A stretch of DNA of 34,944 nt. Source: Bradyrhizobium macuxiense. Lineage in GTDB: Bacteria; Pseudomonadota; Alphaproteobacteria; Rhizobiales; Xanthobacteraceae. Shown here piece by piece: positions 1 through 7,898 of the stretch. The notes beneath the pieces are model-generated. The model was given only the letters and a program-made list of their open reading frames with translations. It had not been told where the DNA came from and did no database searches. The translations under genes and the position numbers were made by a program. The DNA is taken from contig NZ_LNCU01000089.1 of the NCBI RefSeq assembly GCF_001542415.1, positions 144,567 through 179,510 on the forward strand, given 5' to 3'. Position 1 is the first letter of the stretch; the number at the start of each line of letters is the position of its first letter.

Positions 1-1
1 C

Positions 2-154
2 CCGCCGTTCGACCATCCGCACGTGTTCCTCGACCTCGGCAACGACAACGAGATCATCTGCCCGTATTGCTCGACGCTCTATCGCTTCGCACCCGACCTC
101 GGTCCTGGTGAGGCACGCCCTCCCGAATGCGTGCTGAAGGACAAGGTCGCCTGA
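2..154 (+). CDS. Zinc-finger (CHCC-type) domain protein, 3' end only
   Basis: This is the last 50 residues of a protein that begins before the window. The visible part has a CPYC pair (in EIICPYCSTLYRF), upstream histidines in DHPHVFLDL and a later lone cysteine. This resembles the small CHCC zinc-finger proteins of alphaproteobacteria, which are related to the zinc-binding end of the complex I subunit NDUFS6. Zinc binding is inferred from the family. The frame ends in TGA seven bases before the GTG of the monooxygenase, so the two may be co-transcribed. With the start missing, family assignment is likely but not certain. Confidence 0.7.
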   Translation, partial: PPFDHPHVFLDLGNDNEIICPYCSTLYRFAPDLGPGEARPPECVLKDKVA

Positions 155-161
155 CCGCTCC

Positions 162-1364
162 GTGGCGCTGACGCGAACCGTCATCGTAGCAGGCGCCGGA
201 ATCGGAGGACTGACGGCGTCGCTGACGCTGGCGGCGCAAGGTTTTCGCGTCGTGGTGCTGGAGAAGGCCGAGCGGCTCGAGGAAGCCGGCGCCGGCATCC
301 AGCTCTCCCCAAACGCCAGCCGGATCCTGGTGGAACTCGGGCTCAAGGAGCGCCTTGCACCGCGCGCGGTGACACCCGAATCCGTCAACGTCATGAGCGC
401 GCGGGCCGGCGGCGAGATCGTGCGGATGCCGCTCGGTGAGGCCGCTTCGTTCCGAGCCGGCGCACCGTATTGGGTGATCCATCGCGCCGACCTGCAGGCC
501 GCGCTGCAAGCCGCAGTCAACGACCATCCCGACATCGATCTCCGCCTCGGCTGTCAGTTCGAGGACGTGGCCAGGCATGCCAGGGGGCTTACGGTGGTGC
601 AGCGGCGCGGCAATGCACGGCAGCAGGAATTGGCGGTTGCACTGATCGGCGCCGATGGCATCTGGTCGTCGGTGCGCGGACATCTGTTCCCCGATGTGCA
701 GCCGCAATTCTCCGGCCTGATCGCATGGCGCGGCACGCTGGAGGCAACCGCGCTGCCGCGCGAATACACCGCGCCGCGTGTGCGGCTCTGGATGGGATCG
801 AACGCGCATCTCGTCACCTATCCGATCTCGGCGGGACGTCAGATCAATGTGGTCGCGATCGTCTCCGGCATATGGAACCGGCCGGGCTGGAGCGCGCCCG
901 GCGACACCAACGAGATCAAGGACGCCTTCGCCACTTCGCGCTGGCCTGCGACAGCGCGGATGCTGGTCGGTGCAGTCGACGGCTGGCGCAAATGGGCGCT
1001 GTTCACGCTGCCCGATCTCGGCCACTGGAATGAAGGCGCGGTGGCGCTGCTCGGTGATGCCGCGCATGCGATGCTGCCGTTCGCGGCACAGGGTGCGGGC
1101 ATGGCGATCGAGGACGCCGCCGTGCTCGCAAAGACCCTGAGCGACAGCACCGGCGAAAACGTCTCAGGCATTCCCGCCGCGCTGACGCGCTACGCACGGA
1201 TGCGGCGTGCGCGCGTCTTGAAGGTGCAGCGCCTGGCGCGACAGCAGGGACGCATCTATCATCTGAGCGGGCCGGCTGCGCTGGCACGCGATCTCGCCAT
1301 CCGCGCCATCGGACCGCAGCGCATGCTGACACGACAGGACTGGATCTACGACTGGCGCGCGTGA
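162..1364 (+). CDS. FAD-dependent aromatic-type monooxygenase
   Basis: A 400-residue flavoprotein hydroxylase of the salicylate / 6-hydroxynicotinate hydroxylase type, expected to use FAD, NAD(P)H and oxygen in the cytoplasm. The N-terminal Rossmann motif GAGIGG (residues 11-16) binds the ADP part of FAD and is followed by the acidic VVVLEKAE strand end. The mid-protein GADGIWSSVR matches the DG motif. LLGDAAHAMLPFAAQGAGMA near residue 295 is the GD motif that contacts the flavin ribose. Length is normal for the group. The start is GTG, seven bases after the upstream gene; no earlier in-frame start keeps the Rossmann motif near the N-terminus. The substrate cannot be read from sequence, and no ring-cleavage gene is adjacent. 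Confidence 0.88.
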   Translation: MALTRTVIVAGAGIGGLTASLTLAAQGFRVVVLEKAERLEEAGAGIQLSPNASRILVELGLKERLAPRAVTPESVNVMSARAGGEIVRMPLGEAASFRAGAPYWVIHRADLQAALQAAVNDHPDIDLRLGCQFEDVARHARGLTVVQRRGNARQQELAVALIGADGIWSSVRGHLFPDVQPQFSGLIAWRGTLEATALPREYTAPRVRLWMGSNAHLVTYPISAGRQINVVAIVSGIWNRPGWSAPGDTNEIKDAFATSRWPATARMLVGAVDGWRKWALFTLPDLGHWNEGAVALLGDAAHAMLPFAAQGAGMAIEDAAVLAKTLSDSTGENVSGIPAALTRYARMRRARVLKVQRLARQQGRIYHLSGPAALARDLAIRAIGPQRMLTRQDWIYDWRA

Positions 1365-1410
1365 GGTGTGCGCCTGGCCCCCCTTCAGGTCCGCTTTGCT
1401 CGAAAACGCT

Positions 1411-1842
1411 CTAACGGAGGCCTGAACGCGACCGCGAACCCTTTGCGGCGGGTGTCGGCGCCGGCGTCGGTGTCGCGGCTGGGGTAGCCGGCGGCGTTTC
1501 ATGACACTTGCCCTTGCGCCAGGCTTCTTCGGCAAATTTCTGCTGGCCATGGATCGCAATCAGTTCGTTGCGATAGGCCATTTCCGATATCACCGCACCG
1601 CCGACGCCGGTCCGCGCTTTTGCCATCAACCCTTCCTGCTCCGCGGCGCGGTTCGCAAGGCCCTTTCGTTCGGTCTCGAGTTGCTTGCAATCGTAGAGCT
1701 CGTATTTTGCGGGATCGGCAAACGCCGAGGACATGGAGTCGCCGACCTGCGCACAGCCTGATGCGCCCGCGGCCAGGGCGAGCAGCGCAACGACGAGAGC
1801 CGCACGCGACAGGCTTCGGCGGCGTGAAGAGCGAACGGGCAT
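1411..1842 (-). CDS. Small predicted lipoprotein, function unknown
   Basis: A 143-residue protein with an Arg-rich N-terminus, a hydrophobic stretch (residues 14-26) and a lipobox-like AGASGC ending at Cys30, so it is probably lipidated and anchored to a membrane. The mature part is charged and helical, with two cysteines (in YDCKQL and KGKCHE) that could form a disulfide. It ends in a Pro/Ala/Thr tail followed by an Arg-rich end. I do not recognise a named domain. It is convergent with the monooxygenase, with 46 bases between them. The ATG start gives the signal peptide the usual placement. Confidence 0.7.
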   Translation of the reverse strand: MPVRSSRRRSLSRAALVVALLALAAGASGCAQVGDSMSSAFADPAKYELYDCKQLETERKGLANRAAEQEGLMAKARTGVGGAVISEMAYRNELIAIHGQQKFAEEAWRKGKCHETPPATPAATPTPAPTPAAKGSRSRSGLR

Positions 1843-1985
1843 GCGGCTTTCTTAGTCCAGACAGTGTTGAGATTGCCTAAAGCAGCCGCCAGTGTCCGGA
1901 TTGAGGCTTCTTCGGGGCAGCGCACTGCCTTATCCCGTGATGCGCTTGCAACGCAAATGGTATTGCGGGCCGCCGCGCTAAACCA

Positions 1986-2015
1986 TTGAAAGCGCGCCTG
2001 TTCACACTGGATAAT
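1986..2015 (+). promoter_or_regulatory. Predicted sigma-70 promoter for tRNA-Leu
   Basis: TTGAAA (1986-1991) and GATAAT (2010-2015) each match the consensus at five of six positions, with an 18-base spacer. Transcription would start near 2022, about 47 bases before the mature tRNA. The next downstream gene on this strand is the tRNA. Found by eye; not tested. Confidence 0.5.
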
Positions 2016-2068
2016 GGCAATTCCACTCCGGCACCAAACGCGCTAGAAATCGGCGCGCTTGGCGCAAC

Positions 2069-2155
2069 GCGGACGTGGCGGAATTGGTAGACGCAAGGGA
2101 CTTAAAATCCCTCGATGGCAACGTCGTGTGGGTTCGAGTCCCACCGCCCGCACCA
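2069..2155 (+). tRNA. tRNA-Leu (anticodon UAA)
   Basis: An 87-base class II tRNA with encoded CCA. The anticodon arm is AGGGA, loop CTTAAAA, TCCCT, giving anticodon TAA. The D-arm (GGCGGAATTGGTAGACGC) and T-arm (GTGGGTTCGAGTCCCAC) are standard, and a long variable arm (GATGGCAACGTC) marks it as leucine-type. Pairing of the acceptor stem is complete except for an A-C mismatch at the fifth pair (A2073 with C2147). It reads UUA codons, which are rare in such a GC-rich genome. Confidence 0.95.
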
Positions 2156-2278
2156 GCCTTCGCTCGCTTCGCAAGCTATGGCGGGGCAGCCTGATCATTC
2201 TCTCGCAGCGACGTGAGTGACGGGCGCCTCGCCGATGCGCAACGGGCGAAAGTGGGCCGTCTCCGATCGAGACCTGCG

Positions 2279-2566
2279 TCAATCGAACACGAGTCCGACG
2301 CGCCTCTCCTTCTTCCACACGACCCTGCACTCGTGCCGCTCGCCATCGACAGCGAGGACGAATCGGTCGGGAAACCAGAGCGGCGAGTTGACCTCGATGC
2401 CGGCCCCCTCGGCCGAGAGGCTGCGGACCGTGCATGGAATCGCTTCGCTGCCGAACTCGATCGCCCCGGACTTGAGGACCCGGCGACGCGCAGCGGCGCG
2501 CCGCTGCGGGGTCGGCATCGGCCGTTGCGCGCCGGTCGGCGCAGGCTTGATCTCGTCTTCGGCCAT
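2279..2566 (-). CDS. PilZ-domain protein (possible c-di-GMP binder)
   Basis: A 95-residue single-domain protein. The c-di-GMP binding motif RxxxR is present in RRAAARRRV (residues 22-30). The second motif, normally (D/N)xSxxG, reads SLSAEG (49-54), so the first position is Ser. The beta-barrel strands follow, ending VGLVFD. The frame stays open upstream to 2746, but the ATG at 2566 (MAEDEIKPAP) is chosen because the extension is Cys/Arg-rich and non-conserved in look. A target process such as motility or exopolysaccharide is usual for the family; nothing nearby indicates which. Confidence 0.82.
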   Translation of the reverse strand: MAEDEIKPAPTGAQRPMPTPQRRAAARRRVLKSGAIEFGSEAIPCTVRSLSAEGAGIEVNSPLWFPDRFVLAVDGERHECRVVWKKERRVGLVFD

Positions 2567-2802
2567 GGACCCGTTGCGATATGCACAAAAGCGTGCATTC
2601 AAATTACGGCCCGAACCTGACACGAGGCTTACAAGTAAACAACCCTGAGATGTAGCAAACGACCCCGGGCAAGAGCCGGCATGCCAACCAAATGCGCAAG
2701 ATCGCCTGCGACATGAGAGCGCGCGGTATCGCAATGCTTGCATCACCTCGTCCCGTTACGCCGTACAGGAGAGCCGGTGCTGACGCGGACGACGAGAAAC
2801 GA

Positions 2803-2830
2803 GAAATGGCCGGGCAAGCCCGGCCATTTC
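2803..2830 (-). terminator. Strong hairpin after the solute-binding protein gene
   Basis: A perfect 13-bp inverted repeat (GAAATGGCCGGGC, 2803-2815, and its complement, 2818-2830) with a two-base gap, so realistically 12 bp with a tetraloop. It lies 25 bases beyond the stop of the minus-strand solute-binding protein gene, and the A-rich 5' side gives a short U-rich end on that strand. Likely rho-independent termination. Confidence 0.7.
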
Positions 2831-2855
2831 GTCTTCCTCGAGCAGGACTCCCACC

Positions 2856-4454
2856 CTACTCCGACTTGTCGATGTTCCAGAAGATCGGCGTCGCCGGGCC
2901 GTCAAGCACACCGGTCAGCGACTTCCGCCACACGCTGGGCGCCTGATACTGGCCGAGCGGAATGTAGATGACTTGATCGTAGGCTTCCTTCTGGATATCG
3001 GCTGCGATCTTCTTCTGCTCGTCGAGCGAGGGCGCACGAACAAAGGCGTCTTTCAGCTGTTCGATCTTGGCGTCTTCGGCCCAGCCGAACCACCCGCCAT
3101 TCTTGCCCTGTCCGCCGATCGATAGGTTGGTGATCGGATTGGAGACGTCGGCGCTGACCCAGTTGGTGAAGAACATGTTCCAGCCGCCCTCCTTCGGAGG
3201 CTTCTGGCTGGCGCGCCGGCTGACGACGGTCTGCCAGTCGGTCGCCTGCAGGTCGACCTTGAAGCCCGCCTCCCGCAATTGCTGGGCGACGACCACCGGC
3301 TGAGCCTTGAGCGTGGTGACGTCCCCCGGCGCCATGATCACGACGGGCGTACCATCGTAACCGGACTCGGCGAGCGCCTTCTTCGCCGCGGCCATGTCGC
3401 CACCCTTCAACAGCGTCTCACCACCGGCATCGGTCGCGAACGGCGTGTCGCAGATGAAGAACGCGACACAGGTCTTGTAGTATTTCGAATTGCCGACCAG
3501 CGCATCGAGCACCTCCTTCTGGTTGATGGCCAGCAGCGCAGCGCGACGAACCTTGACGTTGTCAAAGGGCGGATGGAGGAAGTTCATGCGGCCGAGGGTC
3601 TGGAAGCCGAACTTGTTCAGCGTCTCGACCTTGAGGTCCGGGTTGCTTTCGAGAATCGGCAACATCTCGAACGACGGGTTTTCCATGAAATCGATGTCGC
3701 CCGACTGCAGCGCGTTGATCGCCGTCTGAGCGTCCGACATCGTCAGCCACTCGACGCGGTCAACCTTCACGACCTTGCCGCCCGCGGTCCAGCTCGCCGG
3801 CTCCTTGCGCGGCACGTAATCCTTGTTCTTGACGTACACCGCCTTCACGCCCGGCTGGAATTCGGCCTGGACGAACTTGAAGGGGCCGGAGCCGATCTGC
3901 TCCGGAATCGGCTTGTCCGGCGGCGTCTCGGCGAGACGCTTCGGCATCATGAAGGCAACGCGCGACGACGGCTTGGCGATCGAATCCAGAACGAGGCCGT
4001 AGGGTTCCTTCAGCTTCAGCGTGATCGTCTTGGCATCGGTGGCCTCGAGGCTGGCGGTGAAGTCCATCAGCTTCTGGCCCATGCCGTCGACCTTGGCCCA
4101 GCGCTTCAGCGAAGCAACGCAGTCTTCAGCGGTCACGGGCGTACCGTCATGCCACTTCAAGCCGTCGCGCAGCGTGAATGTGTAGGTGAGCTTGTCGTCG
4201 GACACCTTCCAGTCCGCCATCTGCGGCTGGACCTTGAAGTTGGCGTCGGTCGCCAGCAGCGTGTCGTAGATCATGTAGCCGTGGTCGCGCGTAATATAGG
4301 CGGTGGTCAGGATCGGATCGATGATGCGCAGATCCGAATGCATCACCGCGGTGATGGTCTTCTCCGCGGCCATCGCCTGCGGCGCAGACGACAGCGCGAG
4401 CGCCGACAGCGCCGCCGCTATCGTGTAATGCTTCCAACGCGAGCTACGGAACAT
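2856..4454 (-). CDS. ABC transporter periplasmic solute-binding protein, family 5 (peptide/opine)
   Basis: A 532-residue extracytoplasmic binding protein of the DppA/OppA family. It has a Sec signal peptide (Lys/Arg start, hydrophobic core, AMA/AEK cleavage around residue 29). Family features are YDTLLATDANFKVQPQMAD near residue 62, LRDGLKWHDGTPVTAEDC near 97, IGSGPFKFVQAEFQPG near 187 and a C-terminal IPLGQYQAPSVWRKSL. The ATG is preceded by AGGAGA at good spacing. It diverges from the peptidase-transporter operon starting at 4721, and is the obvious partner of those permeases, which have no binding protein in their own operon. The ligand is unknown; the neighbouring hydrolases suggest a peptide or other amide. 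Confidence 0.93.
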   Translation of the reverse strand: MFRSSRWKHYTIAAALSALALSSAPQAMAAEKTITAVMHSDLRIIDPILTTAYITRDHGYMIYDTLLATDANFKVQPQMADWKVSDDKLTYTFTLRDGLKWHDGTPVTAEDCVASLKRWAKVDGMGQKLMDFTASLEATDAKTITLKLKEPYGLVLDSIAKPSSRVAFMMPKRLAETPPDKPIPEQIGSGPFKFVQAEFQPGVKAVYVKNKDYVPRKEPASWTAGGKVVKVDRVEWLTMSDAQTAINALQSGDIDFMENPSFEMLPILESNPDLKVETLNKFGFQTLGRMNFLHPPFDNVKVRRAALLAINQKEVLDALVGNSKYYKTCVAFFICDTPFATDAGGETLLKGGDMAAAKKALAESGYDGTPVVIMAPGDVTTLKAQPVVVAQQLREAGFKVDLQATDWQTVVSRRASQKPPKEGGWNMFFTNWVSADVSNPITNLSIGGQGKNGGWFGWAEDAKIEQLKDAFVRAPSLDEQKKIAADIQKEAYDQVIYIPLGQYQAPSVWRKSLTGVLDGPATPIFWNIDKSE

Positions 4455-4493
4455 GCAATCTCTCCTGACGTGAAAGTGGTCAAAGCCGGCTTA

Positions 4494-4517
4494 TTCGTTA
4501 TGCATGTGGTTCGTTAT
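4494..4517. promoter_or_regulatory. Direct-repeat operator candidate upstream of the solute-binding protein
   Basis: TTCGTTAT occurs twice exactly (4494-4501 and 4510-4517), spaced 16 bases start to start, 40-60 bases before the minus-strand ATG. The second copy also begins an imperfect palindrome, GTTCG...CGAAC. Two identical 8-mers on nearly the same promoter region suggest a regulator binding site. No regulator gene lies next to it. Confidence 0.35.
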
Positions 4518-4648
4518 TTAGGCGAACTAACACGCTGTATGGCTTGCGAAATCGAGACTTGCATCAAGTCCTGAGCGCGTCAATCCGGTTTTGGTCGCGA
4601 TCGGACGTACACAAACGAATTTCGTGGGCCGCTGCATTTTGGCTTTAC

Positions 4649-4669
4649 AAAATCATCGCCTGAGATTTT
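4649..4669. promoter_or_regulatory. Inverted-repeat operator candidate upstream of the peptidase operon
   Basis: AAAATC (4649-4654) and GATTTT (4664-4669) flank nine bases, and with one gap the arms extend to TAC(G)AAAATC. The element lies about 50 bases before the ATG of the M20 peptidase, where a repressor or activator site would be expected. No clear -35/-10 pair was found beside it. Confidence 0.3.
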
Positions 4670-4720
4670 CGTAGGCGCGCGCGATGCGAGGCGCGGTCAG
4701 AACAACAAGCGAGAAAAACC

Positions 4721-5851
4721 ATGAACCCAGCCAATCTCCCCTTTGATTCCGACGCAATGCTGCAGGGCCTGCGTGGCTGGGTCGAGTGCGAGAGCCCAAC
4801 CTGGGACGCTGCGGCGGTCGAGCGCATGCTCGATATCGCAGCGCGGGAGATGGCGATCATGGGTGCGACCATCGAACGCATCGCCGGGCGCCAGGGCTTT
4901 GCCGGCTGCGTGCGCGCCCGCTTTCCGCATCCGAAGCAAGGTCAGCCTGGCATCCTGATCGCGGGACATATGGACACCGTGCATCCGGTCGGCACCATCG
5001 AGAAGCTGAAATGGCGGCGCGAAGGCGACAAGTGCTATGGCCCCGGCATCTACGACATGAAGGGCGGCAACTACTTGTCGCTCGAAGCGATCAGACAACT
5101 GGCACGTGCGTCGTTCACGACGCCGCTGCCGATCACCGTGCTGTTCACGCCTGACGAAGAGGTCGGCACGCCGTCGACGCGCGACGTCATCGAAGCGGAA
5201 GCCGCGCGCAACAAATACGTGCTGGTGCCCGAGCCGGGCCGGCCGAACAACGGCGTCGTCACCGGACGCTACGCGATCGCGCGCTTCAATCTGGAAGCGA
5301 TCGGCAAACCGAGCCATGCCGGCGCTACGCTCTCCTCAGGCCGCTCGGCGATCCGCGAGATGGCGCGGCAGATTCTCGCCATCGACGGCATGACCACCGA
5401 GGACTGCACCTTTTCGGTCGGCATTGTGCATGGCGGCCAATGGGTCAATTGCGTTGCAACAACCTGCACCGGCGAAGCATTAAGCATGGCCAAGCGCCAG
5501 GCCGATCTCGACCGCGGCGTCGAGCGGATGCTGGCGCTGTCGGGCACCAGCAACGACGTGACATTCAAGGTGGCACGCGGCGTCACCCGTCCGGTCTGGG
5601 AGCCTGACGCCGGCACCATGGCGCTCTACGAAAAGGCCAAGGGCCTCGCCCGCGACATGGGTCTCGATCTGCCACACGGAAGTGCCGGCGGTGGCTCCGA
5701 CGGCAATTTCACCGGCGCCATGGGCATCCCCACCCTCGACGGCCTCGGTGTCCGCGGTGCCGATGCGCATACGCTCAATGAGCATATCGAGGTCAACAGC
5801 CTCGCCGAGCGCGGCCGTCTGATGGCAGCGTTGTTGGCAACGCTGGAATAA
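4721..5851 (+). CDS. M20 family metallopeptidase (glutamate carboxypeptidase type)
   Basis: A 376-residue two-zinc peptidase of the CPG2/M20A type. All expected residues can be read: zinc ligands His83 (AGHMDTVHP), Asp112 (YDMKGG, bridging), Glu147 and the catalytic Glu146 (TPDEEVG), Glu171 (VPEPG) and His350 (ADAHTLNEH). The dimerisation or lid domain lies between about 175 and 285. There is no signal peptide, so it acts in the cytoplasm, presumably trimming C-terminal residues from imported substrates. It starts at ATG 4721 and is the first gene after the divergent control region; 214 bases separate it from the permease genes it appears to serve. Confidence 0.9.
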   Translation: MNPANLPFDSDAMLQGLRGWVECESPTWDAAAVERMLDIAAREMAIMGATIERIAGRQGFAGCVRARFPHPKQGQPGILIAGHMDTVHPVGTIEKLKWRREGDKCYGPGIYDMKGGNYLSLEAIRQLARASFTTPLPITVLFTPDEEVGTPSTRDVIEAEAARNKYVLVPEPGRPNNGVVTGRYAIARFNLEAIGKPSHAGATLSSGRSAIREMARQILAIDGMTTEDCTFSVGIVHGGQWVNCVATTCTGEALSMAKRQADLDRGVERMLALSGTSNDVTFKVARGVTRPVWEPDAGTMALYEKAKGLARDMGLDLPHGSAGGGSDGNFTGAMGIPTLDGLGVRGADAHTLNEHIEVNSLAERGRLMAALLATLE

Positions 5852-5895
5852 TCGCCGTCGCGAGCCGATACGGATCTCTTGCTGCAGGAGGACTT

Positions 5896-5940
5896 GAAGC
5901 GCAAATGCAATCCACCATTCAGTGGACGGCCTCGCGCTTC
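5896..5940 (+). other. Two-tier hairpin between peptidase and permease genes
   Basis: An outer stem GAAGCGC/GCGCTTC (5896-5902 with 5934-5940) encloses an inner stem TCCAC/GTGGA (5911-5915 with 5922-5926) with a CATTCA loop. It lies in the 214-base gap after the M20 peptidase gene. It may attenuate or partly end transcription before the transporter genes, or protect an mRNA end. There is no U-tract, so it is not called a terminator. Confidence 0.3.
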
Positions 5941-6065
5941 ACGACGGGAATAATCCCCAAGGGGGACTAGCTGCACCGCAAAAACGCCGGCCCCGATGGC
6001 ACAGGACTTGCTGAGGTGCTACGGTCCAGCCGGGACTTCATCGACCACAATCCAACGGAGCGAAT

Positions 6066-7007
6066 TTGCTCGGCTATCTTGTTCGCCGCATCCTCGCTGC
6101 CATTCCCGTGATGGGCGTGGTCGCATTGTTCGTGTTCCTGCTGCTGCGGCTGACGCCCGGCGATCCCGCTGCGATCCTCGCCGGCGACAACGCGACACCT
6201 GAGCAGCTTGAACGCATCAGAAACTCGCTCGGCCTCAACGAGCCGATCTACATCCAGTTCTACACCTGGATCATGAAGCTGCTGCACGGCGATCTCGGCG
6301 TCTCCTTGATCTCCAACGTGCCGGTGCTCAAGATGATCAGCCAGCGCGTCGAGCCCTCGATTTCGATTGCACTGACCACGATCGTGCTCTCGATCCTGGT
6401 CGCGGTGCCGCTCGGCGTGATCGCCGCGTGGAAGCACGGAACCTGGATCGACCGCTGCGTGATGGGTCTGTCGGTGCTTGGTTTCTCGGTGCCGGTGTTC
6501 GTAATCGGCTATGTGCTGATCCAGGTCTTCGCGATCGATCTGCGCTGGGTGCCGGTGCAAGGCTTCAAGAGCATCTCGGCCGGCTTCGGTCCGTTCTTCG
6601 AGCGCATCATCCTGCCGACCTGCACGCTCTCCTTCATCTATGTGGCGCTGATCGCGCGCATGACACGCGCGTCGATGCTCGATGTCCTCGGCGAGGATTA
6701 CGTGCGCACCGCGCGCGCCAAGGGCATCGGCGAGACCGGCGTGCTGCTGCGCCATGCGTTGCGCAACGCCGCCGTACCCGTCATTACAGTGATCGGCTCG
6801 GGCTTCGCGCTGCTGATCTCCGGCGTCGTCGTCACTGAGAGCGTGTTCAATCTGCCCGGCATCGGCCGCCTCACCGTCGACGCGGTGCTGGCGCGCGACT
6901 ACCCGGTGATCCAGGCGATGATCCTGCTGACGTCGGGCATCTATGTCGGCGTCAATCTCGTGATCGACGTCGCTTACACCCTGCTCGATCCTCGTATCCG
7001 GTACTGA
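6066..7007 (+). CDS. ABC peptide transporter permease, DppB type
   Basis: A 313-residue inner-membrane permease, the first of the pair. The N-terminus MLGYLVRRILAAIPVMG and the LLRLTPGDPA loop are hallmarks of DppB/OppB/GsiC. Six membrane segments can be seen. The EAA-type cytoplasmic loop that docks on the ATPase reads YVRTARAKGIGETGVLLRHA (around 215). The end LLDPRIRY is typical. The start is TTG at 6066 with GGAG five bases upstream; it gives the family's usual N-terminus exactly, and no ATG lies close by in frame. It is followed after three bases by the second permease gene. Confidence 0.93.
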   Translation: MLGYLVRRILAAIPVMGVVALFVFLLLRLTPGDPAAILAGDNATPEQLERIRNSLGLNEPIYIQFYTWIMKLLHGDLGVSLISNVPVLKMISQRVEPSISIALTTIVLSILVAVPLGVIAAWKHGTWIDRCVMGLSVLGFSVPVFVIGYVLIQVFAIDLRWVPVQGFKSISAGFGPFFERIILPTCTLSFIYVALIARMTRASMLDVLGEDYVRTARAKGIGETGVLLRHALRNAAVPVITVIGSGFALLISGVVVTESVFNLPGIGRLTVDAVLARDYPVIQAMILLTSGIYVGVNLVIDVAYTLLDPRIRY

Positions 7008-7010
7008 GCA

Positions 7011-7898
7011 ATGGCGATCGATACCCTTCCCGAATCCTCGATTCCGGTCACTCGGCCATTTCGGCTGAAATTCGGCTTCCTCACGGCAACCCCGATCATC
7101 GCGGTCGCAACGATCTGCCTCGTCCTCATCATCCTGATGGCGATCTTTGCGCCGTTGCTTGCACCGCACGATCCCCTGCTGCTCACACCAGCGCAGCGGC
7201 TGAAGCCATCGAGCGCGCAGTTCCTGCTCGGCACCGATGCCTATGGCCGCGACGTGCTGTCGCGCATTATCTACGGCTCACGGATCTCGCTCCTGATCGG
7301 GCTCGGCGCCGCGGTCTGCTCGATCGCCCTCGGGCTCCTGATCGGGCTCGTGTCGGGCTTCTTCAGATGGGTCGACGCCGTCATGATGCGCGTGATGGAC
7401 GGCTTGATGGCGATCCCGGCCATCCTGCTTGCGATCGCCGTGGTGTCGCTCTCGGGCGCCAGCATCTGGACCGTGATGATCGCGATCACCATTCCCGAAA
7501 TCCCGCGCGTGGCGCGGCTGGTGCGCTCGGTGGTGCTGACGGCGCGCGAGGAGCCCTATGTCGAGGCCGCGATCTCGGTCGGCTCCAGCCTGCCCAAGAT
7601 CATGTGGCGGCATTTGATGCCGAACACGATCGCGCCGCTGATCGTGCAAGGCACTTATGTCTGCGCATCCGCGATCCTGACCGAGGCGATCCTGTCATTC
7701 CTCGGCGCCGGCATCTCGCCGGAAACGCCGACCTGGGGCAACATCATGGCCGAGGGCCGCGCCTATTTTCAGGTCAAGCCGTCGCTGATCTTCTGGCCGG
7801 GACTTCTGCTCTCGATCGCCATCCTCAGCGTCAACCTGATCGGTGACGCCGCGCGCGACGCGCTCGATCCCCGCATGAAGCAGCGTGAGGGCAAGTGA
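7011..7898 (+). CDS. ABC peptide transporter permease, DppC type
   Basis: A 295-residue second permease. The N-terminal cytoplasmic tail is followed by a first membrane segment around residues 30-50 and the periplasmic LLAPHDPLLL and LGTDAYGRDVLSRIIYGSR motifs that define DppC/OppC. Five further segments follow. The ATPase-docking loop is around EEPYVEAAISVGSSLPKIMW, and the end GDAARDALDPRMKQ is standard. The start ATG is three bases after the DppB-type stop, and the end overlaps the ATPase gene by four bases (GTGA), so expression is probably coupled. Confidence 0.93.
   Translation: MAIDTLPESSIPVTRPFRLKFGFLTATPIIAVATICLVLIILMAIFAPLLAPHDPLLLTPAQRLKPSSAQFLLGTDAYGRDVLSRIIYGSRISLLIGLGAAVCSIALGLLIGLVSGFFRWVDAVMMRVMDGLMAIPAILLAIAVVSLSGASIWTVMIAITIPEIPRVARLVRSVVLTAREEPYVEAAISVGSSLPKIMWRHLMPNTIAPLIVQGTYVCASAILTEAILSFLGAGISPETPTWGNIMAEGRAYFQVKPSLIFWPGLLLSIAILSVNLIGDAARDALDPRMKQREGK

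Noticed and set aside
2069..2855. Genomic island inserted at tRNA-Leu
   Set aside because: No integrase, no repeat of the tRNA 3' end was found nearby, and the downstream genes look native in composition.
3279..4574. Long plus-strand open frame of 431 codons
   Set aside because: It is exactly antisense to the solute-binding protein gene, His/Arg/Leu-rich and without any motif, which is typical of antisense frames in GC-rich DNA.
5967..7169. Minus-strand frame of 400 codons rich in Asp, His and Arg
   Set aside because: Mirror of the DppB-type permease gene; composition does not fit a folded protein.
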